DNA of 64,000 nucleotides from Pseudooctadecabacter jejudonensis (GCF_900172275.1 NZ_FWFT01000003.1:186001-250000), one strand, 5' to 3'; numbered from the stretch's first letter, positions 1-10,084 are shown. Translations and numbers: made by a program. Notes: generated by a model not told the origin, from the sequence alone.

Positions 1-1646
1 TAGCGCAAGGGGCGCAGGGGGGTGGTCGCGCCGGACGCGGCGAACCCGTCAATCACCAAATCAGGCCAGTCCCGCACCGCACGGGACCGCACCAGAACGC
101 CAGTGGTCTGTCGGGTGATTGCCCCGCTTGCGGCATCGACAGCCGGAAGGGCGGCGCGCAATGTCGCGTCTGCGTCGGCCTGCTGTTCGGTGACGCGTCC
201 AATACTGAACGCGCCGTCTACAAGTGCCGCCAGCCAGACCCGGTCCAGCCGGAAGGGGGCGATGGTCTCGGGGGGCAGCACATCAGGATCGGGCAACAGA
301 TAGCTGTAGGGCACCGCGCCCAACCGCAAAAGCGCCGCGTCGAACCACTGATGAATGTCATCCGGTAAATCGGGCGCGGGCGGAGGCGGCGTCTGGGTCA
401 GCTGTTGCGCAGCAGCGCGGGCTGCATGGGCGCATTGGCGTTTCCATTGATGCAGACGCAGCCCGATCGCCGGATCACGCAGGGCCAACAGGCGGCCCAA
501 CTCCCACGCGCTGGCATAGCTTTGATCGGTCATGTTCGTCGCCGGATCCTGGCGTGTCAGGGCGTCGGCCTGCCGCGCGGGCAGTGTGACGGCAGCGGAC
601 CGTGAAAAGACCTGAAACGGTCCCCGATACCACGCCGCGGTGCGCGCGCCCGTGGCTTTGTGCAATGCGACGGGAACAGCCCCCGTTTGCGCCAAAGGAA
701 GGGTCGTGTTGAGCGTCGAAGACGCAATCGACAACGTCCCGTGGTCGAGACCTTCGAGGATGTGCTGCAAATCCGCTGGGGCCGCGTCGCAGGTAAAATC
801 CCAATTGAACAGGCTTACAAACCGCAAGGTCGGGCCCGGCTTGATCTGGTCTGTCCAATGGGTGTGGGTTGTCCACCACGGTTTGGTCAAGTCGGCGTTG
901 GGTTTGGGGGTATACTGATGTTCCAGTGAAACCAAATGCACGACATTCCGTTTGCCCGGAAGGGGCAGACGGTTGGCGATGACCACGCTGCGGGCCTCGT
1001 GGGGCGCACCTTGGGCCGTTTTCTCAACGTCGCGTACGACAGTCAGAAAATTCAGGTCCTGAGGCTTGGGCAGCAGGCCAAGTGCCAGATCCCGCGGCAG
1101 ATCAATCACCGCCACGGGCGTTTTGGGGTCATCCGCCACGTCGTGATTAAGTTGCGCAAACTGGGCTCCGGATGACGGCGCCGTTCCAGCGTGCCCCGCC
1201 ACCGGATGGATCAAGTCTGCGGCAGGCACGGTTTTCGCGCATCCCTCAATCTCTTCGGCATCAAACACCATCAACGCAAGCCAGGGCGGCAGATCGGCGG
1301 CGGGCGCCGTCGCTTTCGGATCACCCGGTTCGAATTGGGTTTGCAGACAGGCGCTTCGCTCCCACGGCAGGCTCGGACGGCTGAGCAAAACATGGGGTAA
1401 GACAGTCTCGAACTGACCTTCGGTCCCCCGCGCGGGAAACGACGTTGCAATCTCATTGGGTGCCAGTGCAAAACGCGGACCGGCGATCGAAATCTCTTGG
1501 GTACGGGCCGCGTTAATCCCCAAACTGCCCACATCGTGGGCGACCTCAATAGAATAGCTGCCCGCCATAAGGGACGGACGATGGTGATCGAAGAACCGCA
1601 CCTGATCGTCAGGGTGCAACATGGGGCCGGTGTTTGCGCTACGCAT
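1..1646 (-). CDS. Uncharacterised protein, C-terminus beyond window
   Basis: The frame is open without a stop from the ATG at 1646 to the left edge, at least 548 codons, so the gene is partial. The start overlaps the stop of the upstream gene by 8 bases (ATGCGTAG), which implies translational coupling. I see no signal peptide, transmembrane segment or catalytic motif. The middle part has a Tyr-Ala-Ser-Ala-Trp-Glu-Leu-Gly-Arg-Leu-Leu stretch followed by a Trp-Lys-Arg motif. It belongs to a four-gene operon with the DUF6603-like protein, the 796-aa protein and the small membrane protein. Function unknown; a role shared with those partners is inferred only from the operon. Confidence 0.7.
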   Translation of the reverse strand, partial: MRSANTGPMLHPDDQVRFFDHHRPSLMAGSYSIEVAHDVGSLGINAARTQEISIAGPRFALAPNEIATSFPARGTEGQFETVLPHVLLSRPSLPWERSACLQTQFEPGDPKATAPAADLPPWLALMVFDAEEIEGCAKTVPAADLIHPVAGHAGTAPSSGAQFAQLNHDVADDPKTPVAVIDLPRDLALGLLPKPQDLNFLTVVRDVEKTAQGAPHEARSVVIANRLPLPGKRNVVHLVSLEHQYTPKPNADLTKPWWTTHTHWTDQIKPGPTLRFVSLFNWDFTCDAAPADLQHILEGLDHGTLSIASSTLNTTLPLAQTGAVPVALHKATGARTAAWYRGPFQVFSRSAAVTLPARQADALTRQDPATNMTDQSYASAWELGRLLALRDPAIGLRLHQWKRQCAHAARAAAQQLTQTPPPPAPDLPDDIHQWFDAALLRLGAVPYSYLLPDPDVLPPETIAPFRLDRVWLAALVDGAFSIGRVTEQQADADATLRAALPAVDAASGAITRQTTGVLVRSRAVRDWPDLVIDGFAASGATTPLRPLR

Positions 1647-4600
1647 CGAACCCTCCTTGTGCATTGGTCGCCATCCCAGTGGTATCAAGGCCCAGCGCCT
1701 GCAGTTCCTCAATCAAGGTCGCCCCCGGCGCGCCCGGCGTCGTCGGCGTATAGGTATGACCGACAGCCTTGGGATTGAATTGCATGTCTTTCACCTTCTT
1801 GGCCTGCGACGCAGACGCGACAGCCGGGTGTGCTGCACGCAAAACCGCCCCCGACAGACAGACAATCGGTTTCGCATTCTGATCAGGTTTCAGTGCCTGC
1901 CCCCACAGCGCCGGCGGATGAGCGGTGCTTTCGCTCACCATTTTGAAATGGTCCGTCACATCAAAGCGGCTGGGCAGGCTGACGACCTGAATGGTCATGG
2001 CGGACGTGCCCAGATCAGGGGTTCCGCAGGGGGCGACCCCCAAAACCGGCGCACTGTGGGTGTCGGACGTGGCCCCCATGGTCAGGTCGGTAATCGGCAC
2101 CTTCGTTGAGACCCGCACCTCAAAGTTCACCGGCGACACACACGACACGCCGTCCTTCTCCGCAACAACACCTGCAGTCGGAACGATCCCAAGGGCTGCC
2201 GTTTGGCTGGCCGCACTCTCGTCGATGTCAAGAAAGCTCTCTTTGAACTTGGACGTCGAAATCGGGACCGGCGCAAAGGAGCCGCTGTGCCCGAAGTGCA
2301 CATCAAACGAACAGGCCCACCAGTCAACACTGGCCACTCCGGTGAAGGGCGGGCCCCATATCTGCAGATCCGCAGAGGCAGTTGTATGAAAACACTTCCA
2401 CTTTGCGCCAACCTCGAAATGAACGCGCACATCGTAATGAAACGGCTCCCACGCAACGAGGAAATCTGCAGAGAAATCCGCCCAAGCGTGCAGCGCCCCG
2501 ATGCTGGCCTGCAGGTGCAAATGCCCACCCGCCATCATTGTCGACGGTGTCAGGGCGAAATAGGCGTCGCCTTTGACATAAACCTCTGGCGTGATTTGAT
2601 ACTTCAACTCGATGCGCGGGACGGTGGGATAATGCGACGGTTTGTCAAAGGCGGGGTGATAGCCGCCCAACGTCAAAACGAAATCGCCGCCATAGATGTG
2701 TTGGTCCGGGACGTCCTTTAGCCAACTGTAAAACGCAAACCCGCCAGACAGATGGCACAACGGACTGTAGACATAGGACTGCGGGCTGATCCGCGCCTCG
2801 ACCGCGATGCGCCCTTCTGCGGGGATGACGCGGGCCAGCAAATCAAGCGTCACACGCGCCATGGCTGGCACGTTTGGCGGCGCCTTGGGCGGGGACGTCA
2901 GCGTGGCGGTGCCCACGATATCCACCTCAAGCTCCTCACTCAGGGCGGCCACAAGAACGGCAAAGCCCTCAAGCAACTTGAACGACGAGAATTTCACGCC
3001 CACGGCAATGAAATGAGCACCCAGTTTAGGGTGAACATAGTCATGCAGGGCGGCCGCTTGTGCCGCAGGTGTCGTGGGCCCCGTGCGGGCGGGATCAGCC
3101 CCAACGATCAGCGGGAATTCGTGGATCTTGGACACAGGCGGCAATGAAAGGTGCCGGTGCAGCCCGAACCCCGCGGCGAGGCCTTCGACAAAGAAAAACG
3201 GCGGGCCACCGAGGGGCATGCTTAGCACCCCATAGACGAACATGGACGGGGTGCCATGGTCCATCGTAAAGGCCCCCAACGCATTCAGCGAGAACTGGCT
3301 GGTGCTCAGCGTCAGCGCCCCCGCGAAATCCCCATCCTGATTCAGAAACGCCCCCCCGATCTCCAGCGGGCCACGCGCAAGATCAACCCCCAGCCCATTG
3401 AGCCGAGGCGTCAGTTGGCGCGTGCCAAAGTCGTAATGCGCACTTAGGCCATCCACGCTCAGATGAAGGCCCATAAGCCCAAGTTCTGCATCAAACGCCA
3501 CGTCGATCGACTTGCTTTTCGGGTCAAAGAAATACCCCAGCCGTTTGATATGCAACGGGCCAAGATGCGCATCCACGTCGCTCCAGCTCAGCGCACCGGG
3601 CAAAGCGGGTTGCGGGCCTTTGGGGGGCGTATCGGGGGGTTGGGCCGCATCCGGTTTTGTCCCCAGATCGCGCGCGCCAAAGGTGCCCTCAGGCGTCAGG
3701 TGGGCCTCCAATTTAAAGCCCGGCGCCATCGCCGGATCAATGTGGATCCCTGCAGGCATGGCTTTGGCGGCGGCTGTGGCATCCGCATCCGTAAAGCCCT
3801 TGCCACGGTAGGCAGGGATCATCGAAAGGCCAAACTGCCCGCCCTCTGGCAACAAGGCCCCTACAAGCGGCAGATCGCCCATTTCGGACAGGTCTATGCC
3901 TGCGTTCAACTCAGCGCCCAAAAGCATCTGTGCCTTGCTGTCCAGCGCAATAGCCGCGGATTTGACCTCAAGCGAGACCCCTTTTGCGGGTGGACCAAAG
4001 GGGGATTTGCCCCCCGAAAACGCCGCAATCAACTGATCAAGCGTCATTTTCGCATGACCAGCCGCATCAAAACTGGCCACCAAAACCGCTGCGCCGTGAT
4101 CCTCGAACGCGATCTTGAATGTGACGTCCTCAATGGTGAGGCTGGCAGAGACATCGAAGTCGGTACCAGTCTTTGCAATATGGACAACAACCTGCGCCGC
4201 ATGCGACCAATCCAACGTACAATCGAGTTGGAAATGATCGGTATGCGTATCAAGGGCGAGACCAAGATGGGTCAGGCTTAGGTCTTTGATCACATTGGGT
4301 AATTGCGGGGCTGTCATGTGCAAATCGACCGCGATGGTGCCGACCAGATCCCCAATCGACAGCCGCCCTGGCGGGGCATCAAGTTCGCCCGCCAGACGCC
4401 ATCCTTGGCGATCCACCTGCCCCGCCGCACTCAACGCCAGCGGGGCCTGACCCTGCACGGCAATCTCCACCTTCGCCGCTGCCTCAAAGCTGGCCTCTTC
4501 CCCCGCCCCTGCAATCTCCAGGTCGGTTGTGACGTGCACGATGCGGACGGGGCCCATCGTGACGACATCGGCCAGTTCCAGATGCACGGCAAGAAACCCT

Positions 4601-5157
4601 AAAGGCAGGGATGCCTCAACGGTCAGGTCTTCAATAACGGGCGCGGTCGTCCCGTGACACAAATTGCGCGCCGTCAGGAAATCGATGGCCGTGGCATGTT
4701 GGCTCGGCGCCAATGTGCCGGTGATGAACTGGCTGGGCAGATCAAGGGTCACATCAAGGGTCATGTCCTCAACGATCAACCCCGCCGACACAGTACCCAA
4801 AAGGCGCGTGCCCTTTGTCTCCAAATGAACAGACGCATTGTCCAGCTTCAGGTTGATATCATCTGCGAGGGTGAGGCCAATTTGACCCCATTCAACCGTG
4901 CAGGCAAACGCACCGCCCCAGACATCCGGCGTGCGTGTCAGGCGCAGATCCGAAATCCTGAGGTCGGGCAACGTCATATCTGACGGCAAGAAATCTCGGT
5001 TGCCTGAGATATCGGCGATCAGCGCCGCAATATCACGCACGGCGATGCCCGGCTCTTCGACAACCAACCCCTCAGTCGTGATCTGAAACGGGCTGCGCGC
5101 ATGGGGATGCGGCAAGTGCTTCAGAAGCTGTGTTTTCAGGAATTCGAACATATCCAC
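1639..5157 (-). CDS. Large DUF6603-like protein
   Basis: A protein of about 1172 aa without signal peptide or obvious membrane helices. It is rich in Gly, Ala and Leu with many alternating hydrophobic stretches, suggesting an extended beta-rich fold. The central part (FFVEGLAAGFGLHRHLSLPP, near residue 660) is what I remember from the DUF6603 family, whose function is not known. I chose the GTG at 5157 because a G-rich Shine-Dalgarno (GGGGGGCGG) precedes it at good spacing; ATG 5151 is the alternative. It starts 14 bases after the stop of the 796-aa gene and its end overlaps the next gene. The family assignment is from memory of the motif and moderately sure. Confidence 0.7.
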   Translation of the reverse strand: MDMFEFLKTQLLKHLPHPHARSPFQITTEGLVVEEPGIAVRDIAALIADISGNRDFLPSDMTLPDLRISDLRLTRTPDVWGGAFACTVEWGQIGLTLADDINLKLDNASVHLETKGTRLLGTVSAGLIVEDMTLDVTLDLPSQFITGTLAPSQHATAIDFLTARNLCHGTTAPVIEDLTVEASLPLGFLAVHLELADVVTMGPVRIVHVTTDLEIAGAGEEASFEAAAKVEIAVQGQAPLALSAAGQVDRQGWRLAGELDAPPGRLSIGDLVGTIAVDLHMTAPQLPNVIKDLSLTHLGLALDTHTDHFQLDCTLDWSHAAQVVVHIAKTGTDFDVSASLTIEDVTFKIAFEDHGAAVLVASFDAAGHAKMTLDQLIAAFSGGKSPFGPPAKGVSLEVKSAAIALDSKAQMLLGAELNAGIDLSEMGDLPLVGALLPEGGQFGLSMIPAYRGKGFTDADATAAAKAMPAGIHIDPAMAPGFKLEAHLTPEGTFGARDLGTKPDAAQPPDTPPKGPQPALPGALSWSDVDAHLGPLHIKRLGYFFDPKSKSIDVAFDAELGLMGLHLSVDGLSAHYDFGTRQLTPRLNGLGVDLARGPLEIGGAFLNQDGDFAGALTLSTSQFSLNALGAFTMDHGTPSMFVYGVLSMPLGGPPFFFVEGLAAGFGLHRHLSLPPVSKIHEFPLIVGADPARTGPTTPAAQAAALHDYVHPKLGAHFIAVGVKFSSFKLLEGFAVLVAALSEELEVDIVGTATLTSPPKAPPNVPAMARVTLDLLARVIPAEGRIAVEARISPQSYVYSPLCHLSGGFAFYSWLKDVPDQHIYGGDFVLTLGGYHPAFDKPSHYPTVPRIELKYQITPEVYVKGDAYFALTPSTMMAGGHLHLQASIGALHAWADFSADFLVAWEPFHYDVRVHFEVGAKWKCFHTTASADLQIWGPPFTGVASVDWWACSFDVHFGHSGSFAPVPISTSKFKESFLDIDESAASQTAALGIVPTAGVVAEKDGVSCVSPVNFEVRVSTKVPITDLTMGATSDTHSAPVLGVAPCGTPDLGTSAMTIQVVSLPSRFDVTDHFKMVSESTAHPPALWGQALKPDQNAKPIVCLSGAVLRAAHPAVASASQAKKVKDMQFNPKAVGHTYTPTTPGAPGATLIEELQALGLDTTGMATNAQGGFDA

Positions 5158-5170
5158 GGTGACCGCCCCC

Positions 5171-7561
5171 CTACTGGCTGAACAGCAAAACGGGCGGCAC
5201 AAGCAATTCTGCGTCGCGTTTGGCGTTCATTCGGGTGAGAGAGGCCGCGCGCTCAGCACCGAAATCCTGCGGAAAATAATGCGGCGGGATATGGTATTCG
5301 TGCAGCGAAATCACACACTCCGTGCCCACACGACTGACCCGCGTCAGATCAAAGGAGGTTTGCGCAGCAATCTCGGGCACCACTGTAAAGGGCGACTTGA
5401 CCTTCTTGGGGTCAAAGCCGTCAAACGACTTGAACTGCTCAGCCTCTTGCAGATTTTCATCGTAGTTGCCCTGGCTTGAGAACGGGTTGACGCTTTCGCG
5501 CGTCTTGCCCTCCTCAAGGTTGACCAATGGGTTCCAGCCTAACGAGAACAGCCCGCGCGTTCGGTCTTCGTCCTGCTGGACGCGGTAGCGGATCCGGATC
5601 ACCTGCGGTCGGATCCCTTTGACCCGCACGCCTGGCTTGGCCGCAAGCAATTGCTGCACCAAGGGCAGATCAAACATGTTCTTGACGCGGAAATCCTTCT
5701 TCACAAACGTCAAACCTACAGGGTCTTCAAACGCATGACTGAGTTCGATCACAAATGCATCGGAGGCATCCGTGTCCTCAAGCATCGTGTCAGGTGAGGC
5801 CCGAAAGGCCGCGCGCAGCTCCCGATGGCTGATGCGCAGCTGCGCCTCCATGGCCTCTTCCAGGGCGATCTGGTCCTTCGACAAGGCCGTTTTGTTATTC
5901 ACGCTGAGAGGCGACAGCGCCTTGCAGGCTTTGGTGTAATCAATGATCCGGCTGCGCAAAACCGACATGCCGAACGTCACGCCGCTCCCATTGGGCAACG
6001 CCTTATAAGACTCCGTGCCCTTATCGTCGAACCATTGCGCCGTCACCGTCCTGTAGCTCATGGTCACAAGATTGTATTCTGTCTCAGTGGGCTTTCCTGT
6101 TGTGCCCTTGCCAAACCCGGACAACGCGCGGGTTTCCGTCACCAATTTGGAGGCATAGGTCACCACTGAATCCTGCGTATTCAACAGTGTCCGGCCATGG
6201 CCCGGGGTGAAGCTTTGATACCGGCTGCCGATCCTTTTCTTATAGCACTTCCCCTTAATCTGGGCGACGGCCCGGGGCATGATCTTGCTGTCTTTTTGGC
6301 CCAACTGGGGCAGGACAATTTTGGCCGTCGCACTGGCTGTGGCATGTCCTTCAACCACGTTGACATCAAGATAGCACTTCGGGACCTCTCTGGCTTTGAT
6401 CGCCGTTTTCGCAATCGCGTTAAAGTGCGTCATGTCCCGGATCCGACGCAGAACCTTCAGGTGGGTCTCGGCCTCGTTGCGGCGGTGATGGGCTGCATTC
6501 TTAAGCAGGAACGTCATCTGATAGCCCCGCGGCGCGGCCACCTTCCCGCGGGACGACGCAGCCAGATCATCCAACTTCTCCCGCGCATCCTGATACAGCG
6601 TATCGAAACGTTCGTAGGCCTTTTCCAGATCGGCAATCAGATCTTTGGTGCGCAGCTTTCCCAATTTGCGTTTGTTACGCAGGGTGTCGGCCGCACTGGC
6701 CAGCATATCGCCGATGCTCCACAGCGCATCACCCCCGCTGCGGCTCACAAAGGCCGTATCGTGGGTGTCCCAAACGTTTGCCACATCCTGCAAAGGGGTC
6801 CCCGCCGCACCGCGGAACGCAGCCATCTTGCGCGCAAGGAAATTGGTGCTGTGTATCGGCACACCATCCCCCAAGGCCAGTTTGCGCCCCTTTCCCACCA
6901 AAATAAGCCATGCAGCGGCTGCATTCTTGGCGTTCTCTTTGAAAATGCCGTTCAGGTCTCTCTTGATCAGATCGGCGTTGTAGCTTGGATAGTGGCTTGG
7001 CACCGGGTCACACAGACGCGTGGTGACACCCATGCCGCCCAGATCAAGCTCACCCCCGATCGCGGCCCCTGTTTCATCCACGTCGCCCGCATCACCAAAG
7101 CCCGCCCAGACACCCACCTTTCCATCGATGCCGTATTCCCAGGTGCTGCCACGCAGAAAACTCAGACAATAGGGCCGATCCGTGGACCAATCCGTGCGGG
7201 CGATGGGCGCCTGATCTGCGGGGCTGGGGTTTTTGGGGGGCAGTGGGGGGTGCTTGATGTCCGCAAACCAAGCCACCCGCGCGCCCCGATGCAACGTCAA
7301 AATGCCGTGCGCGGTCCCCGCCCCTTTGGCCTTCAGGGCGGCGTCAATATGGACACCGGGGCACACAAAACTGCCAAAATCAAACGCCAATCCCAATGAC
7401 AGGCCCACACCAGTTTGCGCATAGGCGGTGCTCATCTGCCCCTTGAGATCCTGCCCGATGCCACGCAACCTGCTGTAGTAGTCGATCAGCACCTCTTCGT
7501 CTTCCTTGCGTGTCTGCAAAGTGTCAGACAGCAACCGAAGACTTTTGGTGTGCGGGTTCAT
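5171..7561 (-). CDS. Uncharacterised 796-aa protein
   Basis: I do not recognise this protein. The N-terminal 60 residues look helical with charged heptads (TRKEDEEVLIDYYSRLRG), followed by a Gly-rich region (residues 50-200) with strand-like segments such as VGLSLGLAFDFGSFVCPG. The middle (roughly 290-360) is again helical and Lys/Arg-rich. There is no signal peptide or membrane helix. It lies in a four-gene minus-strand operon between the small membrane protein and the DUF6603-like protein, with 13 bases to the latter. The ATG has no strong Shine-Dalgarno. Its conserved placement beside two other very large unknowns suggests they form one complex, which is inference. Confidence 0.7.
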   Translation of the reverse strand: MNPHTKSLRLLSDTLQTRKEDEEVLIDYYSRLRGIGQDLKGQMSTAYAQTGVGLSLGLAFDFGSFVCPGVHIDAALKAKGAGTAHGILTLHRGARVAWFADIKHPPLPPKNPSPADQAPIARTDWSTDRPYCLSFLRGSTWEYGIDGKVGVWAGFGDAGDVDETGAAIGGELDLGGMGVTTRLCDPVPSHYPSYNADLIKRDLNGIFKENAKNAAAAWLILVGKGRKLALGDGVPIHSTNFLARKMAAFRGAAGTPLQDVANVWDTHDTAFVSRSGGDALWSIGDMLASAADTLRNKRKLGKLRTKDLIADLEKAYERFDTLYQDAREKLDDLAASSRGKVAAPRGYQMTFLLKNAAHHRRNEAETHLKVLRRIRDMTHFNAIAKTAIKAREVPKCYLDVNVVEGHATASATAKIVLPQLGQKDSKIMPRAVAQIKGKCYKKRIGSRYQSFTPGHGRTLLNTQDSVVTYASKLVTETRALSGFGKGTTGKPTETEYNLVTMSYRTVTAQWFDDKGTESYKALPNGSGVTFGMSVLRSRIIDYTKACKALSPLSVNNKTALSKDQIALEEAMEAQLRISHRELRAAFRASPDTMLEDTDASDAFVIELSHAFEDPVGLTFVKKDFRVKNMFDLPLVQQLLAAKPGVRVKGIRPQVIRIRYRVQQDEDRTRGLFSLGWNPLVNLEEGKTRESVNPFSSQGNYDENLQEAEQFKSFDGFDPKKVKSPFTVVPEIAAQTSFDLTRVSRVGTECVISLHEYHIPPHYFPQDFGAERAASLTRMNAKRDAELLVPPVLLFSQ

Positions 7562-7638
7562 GGCCGCACCGCGCGCGGGGCCTGCACGACCGCACCGATC
7601 ACCGTGGTGTCACCCAAAGGGAGGAAATGCCTCACGCC

Positions 7639-8175
7639 CTACCCCTCCGCCGGTGCCTCCTTCGGCTTTTGCGTCGGGACAATCAGCCCGCTGAACAAGG
7701 TGAACGACGCCAAAAGAAGGCCGGACAAAGCCGTGTCCTGAATATTGGTCCCGATCAGCGCAAAGACCTTCGCATCAAGGGCATACACCCAGATACAATA
7801 GGCCACGGCCGCCATGGCCGCATGCACTTTCCAGGCCTGATTGCCCGCTTGGTCTGCCGCCATTTTGACATAGACGAACGTCGCAAACAGCCCGATGACC
7901 ACCGTTGCGACCGCCACGATCGCCGTTGTCATCTTCACGTCATCGCTGCTTAGGTTTTCGCGATCGACAAGGCTATTGGCAAAGATGAAAAATGCGATCA
8001 CCTCAACCGGGATATAATTTCGCACGCGGTCGATGTAGCTTTGGCGCTGCGCCTTCGTGCTGAGCGTCCCCGGTGTCCCCGGCGTCCCTTCGGGCACTTC
8101 GATTGCCGCGGTAGAAAATGTAATCCCCCCACGATTGGCGGTCTTTGGATGGATCGCACGATTTGCATTCGCCAT
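7639..8175 (-). CDS. Small membrane protein, four predicted helices
   Basis: A 178-aa protein with four hydrophobic segments at roughly residues 57-70, 84-106, 115-135 and 147-168, and a soluble N-terminus rich in Thr, Pro and Gly. It is the first gene of the minus-strand operon that continues into the 796-aa, DUF6603-like and edge-truncated proteins. A GGGGA Shine-Dalgarno lies 5 bases before the ATG. I do not recognise a family. As first gene it could anchor the large partners to the inner membrane, but nothing in the sequence proves this. Confidence 0.65.
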   Translation of the reverse strand: MANANRAIHPKTANRGGITFSTAAIEVPEGTPGTPGTLSTKAQRQSYIDRVRNYIPVEVIAFFIFANSLVDRENLSSDDVKMTTAIVAVATVVIGLFATFVYVKMAADQAGNQAWKVHAAMAAVAYCIWVYALDAKVFALIGTNIQDTALSGLLLASFTLFSGLIVPTQKPKEAPAEG

Positions 8176-8363
8176 TTTGTCCCCACAATCACTTTAATAA
8201 AATCTTTAGGGATGATCCTTGCATCAATTGCCCCACTTGACCACGTTTTTTAGATAACGCCGTTTTGTGACACAAACAAACAGGCGGACCTTGCGACCTT
8301 TGTCGCAACTTGCGCCTGCTTCGGATGCATGCATGATTCCGAAAAATTATCTTTCGGCGCGCG

Positions 8364-8621
8364 ATGATAAGACGTCAGTTCACCTTCAAACAACTCAAGG
8401 GCTTGGGTGTCGGACTGCTGCCCCGTTCGCTTGTGTCAGAGGACATAAAGGCAGGGCGGCTGGCCGCGCTCGACGCAGACCGGATCGCGCGCCCCTTGTC
8501 ATTCTATGCGAGATACAACGCGAACCGCGCTTTGTTGCAAAGGCCTGCGAAATCGCAGCAAGCCTTCGGTCAGCCAAACCTTGGGATAAATCAAATTTAT
8601 CAGGGACCGAACATCAATTGA
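8364..8621 (+). pseudogene. LysR-type regulator C-terminal fragment
   Basis: The 85-codon frame reads like the last part of a LysR substrate-binding domain: GLGVGLLPRSLVSEDIKAG, a short loop, then PLSFYARY near the end. That is the usual pattern of a Gly-rich turn, LP..LV...I..G.L, and a final strand. No DNA-binding helix-turn-helix or remaining domain exists upstream in any frame, so this is a remnant of a roughly 300-aa regulator. It sits next to other broken genes between two intact transcription units. Confidence 0.5.
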
Positions 8622-8681
8622 TTTGATTTTTGGCCAGTCGCAAGACCCTATGGCCTCAAACTTACCTGTCCTTGATGGGGC

Positions 8682-8895
8682 TTGATTGAGATCGAGATGA
8701 CTGCTGTTTCTGTTCGCATGGATGTCGATATCGGCGGCACATTCACAGATGTTGTTCTGGAAAACGGAAGCACACAGCACTCAGTCAAAGTGCTGACGAC
8801 CTACGAGGCGCCAAAGAATGCGATCATCGACGGGATGTATCAGGTCTGCGCCAAGGCAGGTAAAGCCCATCCCACCAAAGCTAAGGTGTCGTCCG
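8682..8895 (+). pseudogene. Hydantoinase/oxoprolinase (HyuA) N-terminal fragment
   Basis: The first ~65 residues carry the hallmark N-terminal motif VRMDVDIGGTFTDVVLE, then KVLTTYEAPKNAIIDGM, as in the ATP-binding N-terminus of HyuA/5-oxoprolinase subunit A (family length near 700 aa). After about 8895 the similarity stops, although the frame stays open to 9284 with no recognisable content. From 8888, in another frame, a Gly-rich stretch (VGGAFMGASTAW) resembles the dinucleotide-binding N-terminus of an FAD oxidoreductase, so a second remnant may abut it. A deletion graveyard is the simplest reading. Confidence 0.5.
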
Positions 8896-9181
8896 CGTCG
8901 GAGGCGCCTTCATGGGCGCGTCTACCGCTTGGGTTTTGCCCACCAACAAAGATCTCGATAGCTGCGCCCAAGTCGATCACCTACTTCCATCGCGGTCAAT
9001 CCATCTGCGCGATTGCGGATGTGTTGGACACAGACCGCAAGGCGATCACCCACATCCCCCATCGCGGATCCGCTGAGGCCTTTGCCAAGAAACACCGCGC
9101 GGTCGGGCAGACCATGGGGACGATAAGCGACCATGTGGGCCGCGAACCAGGCGCAGGCTTCGGCCTGGTCCGGCGCGCGGG

Positions 9182-10084
9182 TCAGGACTGGAAATGCCGG
9201 ATCATTGCGGCAACACCGTCGCGGTACGAAGTCGGCACAAAATCAGGAAATCGCTGCCGGAACTTGTCGTCTGACATGATGTAATCGCTCTTGTATTGGT
9301 AGGTCATTTCATGAACCTCTCGGATCAGCGGCTTGAACAGTGACAGACCGCGCAGGATCACATCAGGCACATGTGCGACCTTGTGGGACGTCCCGAGTTG
9401 TTCGTTAAAAAGCGCGGCCATATCTGACACGCGAACGGCTGGCCCGACAGGAAGATGAAATTCTTCGCCATATGCGGCATCGTCCAGCGCCAGTGTCACC
9501 AGCGCGCGGCCTATGTCTGCGGTATAGGCATAGGTGTGGAGCGGACCCTCGGGCATAGCAACTTGGGGCCGCTTGCCGCGCAGCATATGTTCAAGAAAGC
9601 TGATGTAGAAAGGCGAATTCACCGCGCCCGGGCCGTAAAAATCCGCCGCCCGCCCGACGGTCGCCCGCACGCGACCGGCACGATGCGCTTCCATCAGGAT
9701 TTCGACTGCGGTCTTGCGCGCCGCGCCTTTTCGCGAAGGCGGCTGTCGCGACGTGGTCTCATCAAAGGGCACCGGGAGTGGTGCCGGCCCATAAAGGTAA
9801 ACGTTGTCGAGATAGACAATCCTGGTCCCTGTTGTCTCACACGCGGCGATCAAAGCCTGAGAAATCGCCGGAAAACCAGTCGTCCAGAGATCAGAATTGT
9901 AAGGCAGGCCGACGCAGTGATACACGACGTCCGCATCTTTCAAGACACGCTCCAAGGCATCGGCATCCATCGCATCGGCATCGGCACGTTTCAGCGCCTT
10001 TCCATCAAGGCCCTTCGCCGCAATGGCCTCAAGGGTTGCGCGTCCGATGGCCCCATCGGCTCCGAGCACAGCGTGATATCCCAT
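9182..10084 (-). CDS. NAD-dependent epimerase/dehydratase family protein
   Basis: An extended short-chain dehydrogenase of 300 aa. The N-terminus AVLGADGAIGRATLEAIA is a variant of the GxxGxxG Rossmann motif. A YLDNVYLYGP segment near residue 100 and TVGRAADFYGPG further on are typical of the epimerase family (Pfam Epimerase). I chose the ATG at 10084 because GGAGGAG precedes it; a longer frame to 10135 would put residues before the Rossmann motif. It probably oxidises or epimerises a sugar or sugar acid using NAD(P). It is transcribed in the same direction as the aldolase and Tm-1-like genes but 196 bases away. DenD-type erythronate dehydrogenases are in this family; the substrate here is unknown. 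Confidence 0.8.
   Translation of the reverse strand: MGYHAVLGADGAIGRATLEAIAAKGLDGKALKRADADAMDADALERVLKDADVVYHCVGLPYNSDLWTTGFPAISQALIAACETTGTRIVYLDNVYLYGPAPLPVPFDETTSRQPPSRKGAARKTAVEILMEAHRAGRVRATVGRAADFYGPGAVNSPFYISFLEHMLRGKRPQVAMPEGPLHTYAYTADIGRALVTLALDDAAYGEEFHLPVGPAVRVSDMAALFNEQLGTSHKVAHVPDVILRGLSLFKPLIREVHEMTYQYKSDYIMSDDKFRQRFPDFVPTSYRDGVAAMIRHFQS

Noticed and set aside
6197-7399. 400-codon plus-strand frame opposite the 796-aa gene
   Set aside because: It is a GC-rich antisense shadow; the minus-strand gene is longer, operonic and has normal spacing to its neighbours.
9182-9284. C-terminal half of the HyuA-frame ORF as real protein
   Set aside because: After about 8895 the frame lacks HyuA similarity and its end overlaps the convergent epimerase gene.
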